Assembly (NCBI RefSeq): GCF_021183625.1 | Contig: NZ_CP089214.1 | Span: 2,418,001-2,482,000 of the forward strand | Direction: 5' to 3' | Length of the DNA: 64,000 nt | DNA from: Nocardia asteroides | Lineage (GTDB): Bacteria; Actinomycetota; Actinomycetes; Mycobacteriales; Mycobacteriaceae | Shown: positions 60,110 to 64,000 of the stretch, piece by piece | How positions within the stretch are numbered: position 1 is the first letter of the stretch | Layout of the letters: every line of letters starts with the position of its first letter | Position numbers and translations under genes: made by a program | Notes under the pieces: model-generated | Database searches by the model: none | The model's input: only the letters and a program-made list of their open reading frames with translations | Told to the model about the DNA's origin: nothing

Positions 60110-61303
60110 TCTGTCGAGAGCGAACTGAACTCTGCCACGTCGGCGACGAGATGGATTCTCACCGAACATGTAGAGAAACAACCACTTACTCCGATCATGA
60201 TGTGTGTTTTCCAGTAAACCGAGCTGCCTTGCCAAATCGCGACCTACCCCAAACACTCCAGTAGCGACACCGAGTAGCGCAATAGCATCGAGCTCGGGAG
60301 GCATATCAGCAGCGAGTCCTAGTACGCCCGCTATGGTAGGGGAACTTGTCAGGATATCCACCCATCGCTCTTCTAAGGTATTATTTTCAAACTCTGCTTG
60401 AAGTTTTCCCAACACCTTCTCTCGCGCACTCCTCGGATCAAGGCTATGAAGGTCCCGGATGAGCAACGACATCCAAGTCGCGATAAGATAGTGTCCTTCA
60501 CCTTTAACGAATTTATTCAGCTTTGGATTACCGTCCCGCTCTAGCAACCGAAGGATCCTCACGATTTCAGCCGTGAGCTCAGCCAGGTCTTCCGGCATCA
60601 AATTCGACGAATAGCTTGTCGGCAAGGTAGGAAAAACTATCCCAGTTCTGGTTCGTATGTTCTCCATGAGAGTCTGGAATCGACTCTCCCGAGGCGCCAG
60701 CATAAATGGAGTGCGAGTAAACGAATCCGCGAGTGCAGCATCATGATTGTAGGCGTCGCGTAAGATCCAAGTCACAGCTTGCAGACGATCACCTTCGGCA
60801 CGCTCGACTTTTTCAAGAACTCCAACTGGAAAGTCGATTCGTCTAGTTGCTCCTGTCAGCTTCCCCCACAGGTCGTCAACAATGTCAGGGTTACTTTGAG
60901 CGTAAGTCTCCGCCCAACCCCTGCCTCCCTCCGCTCCGACTGCAGCAACCCTACGCTTCGCCTCCGGCTCCCCTTCATCCTCCCGATAGATCCGAAGGAT
61001 CGCGTCATCGATTTCCGGGACCCAACCAGCATATGACCACTTCTCGGCCGCGTAACGGTTGCGCTTTACCTTGTCAGTTATCCATTCTTCGCGTCCAATG
61101 ATGCGAATGAGTCCCTGATCGACCAATCCAACGAACTGCTTCGGGCTCAACTTACAGACGCTTGAGGCGATCTTCATTGATGACGGCGCCCATAGGACGA
61201 GAGGCCAACTCGTGGCAACCATACGATGGAGGTTCTTGTAACCCGCATCTTCATACTCGTTGATATGACAGAAGGTCCTGAAGTACTCTTTATCGACGCT
61301 CAC
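60101..61303 (-). CDS. Hypothetical protein of island 2, 400 aa
   Basis: No family was recognised. The N-terminal 110 residues contain a winged-helix-like part (KIASSVCKLSPKQFVGLVDQ, then GLIRIIGREEWITDKVKRNR). The middle has EKVERAEGDRLQAVTWILRD, and the C-terminal part is basic (NPSRRRRGRVQFALDRL). Codons are far richer in A/T than in the chromosome to the left. It overlaps the cupin gene by four bases (ATGA at 61300-61303), so the two are made together. Confidence 0.65.
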   Translation of the reverse strand: MSVDKEYFRTFCHINEYEDAGYKNLHRMVATSWPLVLWAPSSMKIASSVCKLSPKQFVGLVDQGLIRIIGREEWITDKVKRNRYAAEKWSYAGWVPEIDDAILRIYREDEGEPEAKRRVAAVGAEGGRGWAETYAQSNPDIVDDLWGKLTGATRRIDFPVGVLEKVERAEGDRLQAVTWILRDAYNHDAALADSFTRTPFMLAPRESRFQTLMENIRTRTGIVFPTLPTSYSSNLMPEDLAELTAEIVRILRLLERDGNPKLNKFVKGEGHYLIATWMSLLIRDLHSLDPRSAREKVLGKLQAEFENNTLEERWVDILTSSPTIAGVLGLAADMPPELDAIALLGVATGVFGVGRDLARQLGLLENTHHDRSKWLFLYMFGENPSRRRRGRVQFALDRLG

Positions 61304-61704
61304 ACTAATGGCCTTCGCTCAGTGTCGTTAGAATCCGAACTCGAATCGAAGGCAATATCACTCGCTGCAAAAATCCACAAACTCGAACTACCGATATTCT
61401 TGATAGCATGAGACCATCCCACCGGCGGGAAGAGGGCATAGCCCCCGCCTTCGAAAACAAGCGAATGCGTATCGGTACCCCATCCTGTGTCCCAATGCAC
61501 CGACCACTTCTCGGCCGCGACAACCGCGATCAACTCAGTCCTCTTGGTATGAAAATGGTTTCCGCGCACGGAGCCTGGGCGCACCTCGGCTATGTGAACA
61601 TCCTTCACCGCCTTCAGTCGCGAAAGGAGAACCTCGGGCACAGTGAAGCTTACCCCTCTCGCATCCGTCGATTCGCCTAGCCTGATAACGGGGAGCTCGT
61701 ACAT
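61300..61704 (-). CDS. WxcM-like cupin protein of island 2
   Basis: 134 residues from ATG 61704, with GAAGGTGG upstream; GTG 61713 is possible. The cupin motif GSVRGNHFHTKRTELIAVVA has the His pair, and YALFPPVGWSHAIKNIGSSS supplies the second. This is the pattern of sugar-nucleotide ketoisomerases such as FdtA and of related WxcM domains. No other sugar-nucleotide gene is present, so the activity is open. It is coupled to the unknown 400-aa gene. Confidence 0.72.
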   Translation of the reverse strand: MYELPVIRLGESTDARGVSFTVPEVLLSRLKAVKDVHIAEVRPGSVRGNHFHTKRTELIAVVAAEKWSVHWDTGWGTDTHSLVFEGGGYALFPPVGWSHAIKNIGSSSLWIFAASDIAFDSSSDSNDTERRPLV

Positions 61705-61884
61705 CGCAACCACCTTCAGCGCGGATTCTATTCAAAGTTCGTGGGCGAGTCTATCCGCCAATCGCATGACACTTCCAGTCCACGATCGATCATCGGCCTT
61801 TTTTGCGCTGCCGCGACGCCGCTACCCGGATGCGCGACACGCACAGGCGGGAGTAGGAACACAGACGCCAATTCCTGCTCGCCC

Positions 61885-62235
61885 TCACTCCGACGAGGCG
61901 CTGAGTGCGCGGCGGACATAGAAGGCAGAAGTCACCGCAGCGATTAGAGCAACAGTGCCAGCTATTGCAGCGGCAAGAGTTGCTTCCTCAGCAAAAACTA
62001 CCGCGGCAATGAGCGCCGACGCTGCAAAGAGCGCAGTCACAATCGCTCGTGGGCCAGCTTCCTTCTTGTCTCGACCCAAGTCGGCATCCACACGCTGCGC
62101 GGCCTGAGCCAAAGTTCGTCGCCTGCGGGCCGCAGGGCCCTCAGGTCGTTCCTCGTTCTCATCAGTGCGGCCGTACCAGTCGAACGGAGAGAGCTGTGGC
62201 TCGTTGTCGGGATCTGGCGCGGGGTGACCAGCCAT
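61885..62235 (-). CDS. Small membrane protein of island 2, 116 aa
   Basis: ATG 62235. The N-terminal 65 residues are polar and charged (DWYGRTDENEERPEGPAARR). Two membrane helices follow: AIVTALFAASALIAAVVFAE and LAAAIAGTVALIAAVTSAFY. No family was recognised. It lies 32 bases after the GAF-like gene in the same direction, so the two are probably co-transcribed. Confidence 0.6.
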   Translation of the reverse strand: MAGHPAPDPDNEPQLSPFDWYGRTDENEERPEGPAARRRRTLAQAAQRVDADLGRDKKEAGPRAIVTALFAASALIAAVVFAEEATLAAAIAGTVALIAAVTSAFYVRRALSASSE

Positions 62236-62267
62236 AGTTGCCCTACTTCCAGTTGATGCCCTATTGC

Positions 62268-63101
62268 CTAATTGTGGACTAGAAGCAGGTTCGCAGCAAG
62301 CACATCTCCCAGCGCTGTAATCAGGTGCTCGTGGTCGGGAATGAAATCAGATGCGCTAGGCACATCCACAGATAACATCCCGAACAAACGACCACCGGCC
62401 GCCACTGGAGCCGCTATGACAGCCTCGTAATTACTGTGTGACGTAGGCCTCATATAGCTAATATTTGTAGGCGTACCATCGACGACCCATGTTTTTGGGG
62501 TAGACCCAAGAATGTCGGATGATATGTGAGCCGCTTGAGGCTGAGAGCTGAGCCATTTATCGCGGGGCGTCCTCGATGGATCTGGAGGATAACTAGCCTT
62601 TAGAATGTAGTCACCGGTTGGGGACTTCTCGAAATATGCAGCCCGTGCCCTATAGCGAGAAGGTGTTGCAGCAGGGGGGGAAATCAGCTGAACAGTACGT
62701 TCAAGAACCCCGGCGAGCAAAGTGTCGAACTCCATCAACGTCATAGGCCCTGCGGGGATGGGGCGCGGAGCAAGGGTCACATACGCCGATACTTGCTCTT
62801 TGGTGATCTTCAACATAGGCGCAAGCAGTCCTTTATAGAACTCTGCCATTCGCGCTTCGGCCTCGATAGCACGATCACGGGCTTCTGAGCGGGCTCTTTC
62901 TGCCATATGATTCTCAATGAATGTACCCAGCACCGCCGTGGCCGCTAGGGCACCCCCCAGGATGTATAAGTTCTTTTTATCATCATCTTTCTGAAAACCC
63001 TCGCCATAAATTCCAACAGCGACAATCCCCACGCCAGCCGTGGCGGCAAGGACGAAGAATCCGATCGCATTTCGCCAGTATTTCCAATTTTTCACTGACA
63101 T
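62268..63101 (-). CDS. Two-helix membrane protein with GAF-like domain
   Basis: 277 residues from ATG 63101; a GTG at 63128 is possible. Two membrane helices (NAIGFFVLAATAGVGIVAVG and NLYILGGALAATAVLGTFIE) lead into a coiled stretch (ARSEARDRAIEAEARMAEFY). The C-terminal 150 residues look like a GAF sensor domain, with EAVIAAPVAAGGRLFGMLSV, then FIPDHEHLITALGDVLAANL. A membrane-bound sensor without an output domain is the likely form. Confidence 0.68.
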   Translation of the reverse strand: MSVKNWKYWRNAIGFFVLAATAGVGIVAVGIYGEGFQKDDDKKNLYILGGALAATAVLGTFIENHMAERARSEARDRAIEAEARMAEFYKGLLAPMLKITKEQVSAYVTLAPRPIPAGPMTLMEFDTLLAGVLERTVQLISPPAATPSRYRARAAYFEKSPTGDYILKASYPPDPSRTPRDKWLSSQPQAAHISSDILGSTPKTWVVDGTPTNISYMRPTSHSNYEAVIAAPVAAGGRLFGMLSVDVPSASDFIPDHEHLITALGDVLAANLLLVHN

Positions 63102-63196
63102 CCCTCGAAACTCCGGGCTTCGGTGCACACCTCAACTACTCAACCGATCAGGCATACCATAAAGCGCGCCGCCCCTTCGATTTAGCGCTGATACGG

Positions 63197-64000
63197 TTAC
63201 GGATCTATCGGCAATTCTTGTTGTTCGGCCTCCCCTTTTGATACGCCCGAGAACTCCGAAACACCGTGTTTGACAGGATCGAATGGAGCACTCACACCCG
63301 TACGAAATGGGAGGTTCGAGATATCCTGGAGCGGATCTGCGACATAACCCCCACCTATTCTTCGCAGGCATCGAAGTGCAACCATCAAAAGACCGCGATG
63401 CGCCGGAGTGAACAAGTGCTCGAACGATTCAGCTCGCCATGCAGTTCCCCCGAGAAGCGCGTCGAAACACACGAGTTCCGTTGTTTGCAGGAGTTCTCGA
63501 CCAACCAACGGGTTTGCGCGGAGCCGCAGAACAAAGTCGATGTAGTCGTCGATGAAATCTGGAGGCGAAGCAATCGTATCCCGCAGTGAGGGCACGTCGA
63601 TATTCAGGCGGTCCGCCCCATTCTCGACGTAAGCACGATGCAACTTGTCCTGAGACCAGCGCACAACTGCATCCGCGCGCTCCAGCACCTGCAGGATATA
63701 ATCGTCATCGGCATCACCGAGCGTGAGAGCACGCTCAAGCCTACGGCGAAGATCAGCATGTCCAATCTGATCCACACGCCCCGCATCCAATACGGCTGCC
63801 AGCACTAGTGCATTGAGTGCGTGGCCACTCAGCACTTGCGCTGTCGGTTCCGGGACTGCGCCCTGCCTATCAAAGGACGATCCCAGAGCTACGACAGCTG
63901 AAATAAGAGCCGGCGAATCTGCAAGAGTCCCGTGGCCTCGCAAAAATCGGACTAGATCTAGAGAAATCGTCGGCAGACCCTTTAGTTGCTTGTCAGTTCG
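63197..64000 (-). CDS. Hypothetical protein of island 2 (5' end outside the window)
   Basis: The frame is open to the window end, so the start is not visible; 267 residues can be read. A TTG at 63943 is an internal codon, since protein-like sequence (LKGLPTISLDLVRFLRGHGT) continues upstream. The protein is helical and soluble (HALNALVLAAVLDAGRVDQI, FIDDYIDFVLRLRANPLVGR). No family was recognised. Codon use is A/T-rich, as in its neighbours. Confidence 0.6.
   Translation of the reverse strand, partial: RTDKQLKGLPTISLDLVRFLRGHGTLADSPALISAVVALGSSFDRQGAVPEPTAQVLSGHALNALVLAAVLDAGRVDQIGHADLRRRLERALTLGDADDDYILQVLERADAVVRWSQDKLHRAYVENGADRLNIDVPSLRDTIASPPDFIDDYIDFVLRLRANPLVGRELLQTTELVCFDALLGGTAWRAESFEHLFTPAHRGLLMVALRCLRRIGGGYVADPLQDISNLPFRTGVSAPFDPVKHGVSEFSGVSKGEAEQQELPIDP

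Noticed and set aside
61728..61919. 63-aa open frame between the cupin and small membrane protein genes
   Set aside because: No recognisable pattern or ribosome binding site; it overlaps the end of the membrane protein gene.
1..64000. CRISPR arrays, rRNA genes or classical riboswitches
   Set aside because: No regularly spaced repeats, rRNA sequence or recognisable riboswitch core was found. The only regular short repeats are the iterons, whose spacing does not fit CRISPR.

Overview
The window is high-GC actinobacterial chromosome, most like Nocardia or a close relative in the Mycobacteriales. This is inferred from gene content: a complete conservon with two P450s, a CysQ-type phosphatase, GT39- and GT87-type membrane glycosyltransferases, a LIP-family secreted lipase, an SAM-methyltransferase of the DUF574 type, and GTG starts with GGAGG-type ribosome binding sites. 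No rRNA gene or CRISPR array was seen. One intact tRNA, tRNA-Ala(GGC), is present.

Left chromosomal part (1-18.7 kb): the end of a DUF4143 ATPase, a pair of roadblock-like proteins, a Nudix hydrolase, a BrkB/YihY membrane protein, an acyl-CoA dehydrogenase divergent from an HxlR regulator, CysQ, a GT39-like glycosyltransferase, and a leftward conservon operon (sensor-kinase-like ATPase, roadblock, DUF742, small GTPase, P450 without an ExxR motif, canonical P450). Three small secreted proteins, a MarR regulator and a Thr/Pro-rich membrane-anchored protein follow.

Island 1 (18726-29956): an integrated element bounded by a perfect 94-bp direct repeat that includes the 3' part of tRNA-Ala(GGC). 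It encodes a tyrosine integrase, an excisionase-like protein, an HNH protein, a primase-polymerase and a RepA-like ATPase. A cluster of GCACTTGC iterons looks like its origin. An HTH/DUF6879 regulatory cluster and several unknown genes complete it. No TraB-like translocase or relaxase was recognised, so it looks like a replicating AICE relative without its own transfer gene, or a satellite. Its excised form would be 11,137 bp.

Middle chromosomal part (30-48.9 kb): DsbA-like protein, two MFS transporters, phosphoglucomutase, LIP lipase, TetR regulator, a sugar-lactone oxidase and a sirtuin. A tightly coupled nine-gene leftward operon begins with an ECF sigma factor and a zinc-motif/Asp23 fusion and continues through further Asp23-family and membrane proteins. 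It is followed by an MpaB-like protein, an arsenate reductase-like phosphatase, VOC and AraC proteins, a lipoprotein and a PRC-barrel protein.

48.9-59.7 kb: an intact IS5-family element, a DUF4254-like protein, a GT87 mannosyltransferase, and two TerD proteins. The larger TerD protein is fused to a DUF2510 segment, a zinc knuckle and a C-terminal HNH nuclease domain. A secreted hydrolase, a MetE-like protein, a DUF574 methyltransferase and a DUF899 protein follow.

Island 2 (about 59.75 kb to the window end): base composition falls sharply and most genes are unrecognised and leftward. It starts directly after a strong hairpin and a possible tRNA 3'-end remnant. Contents are a recombinase-tail-like HTH fragment, an unknown 400-aa protein coupled to a WxcM-like cupin, two small membrane proteins (one with a GAF-like domain) and an incomplete unknown protein.
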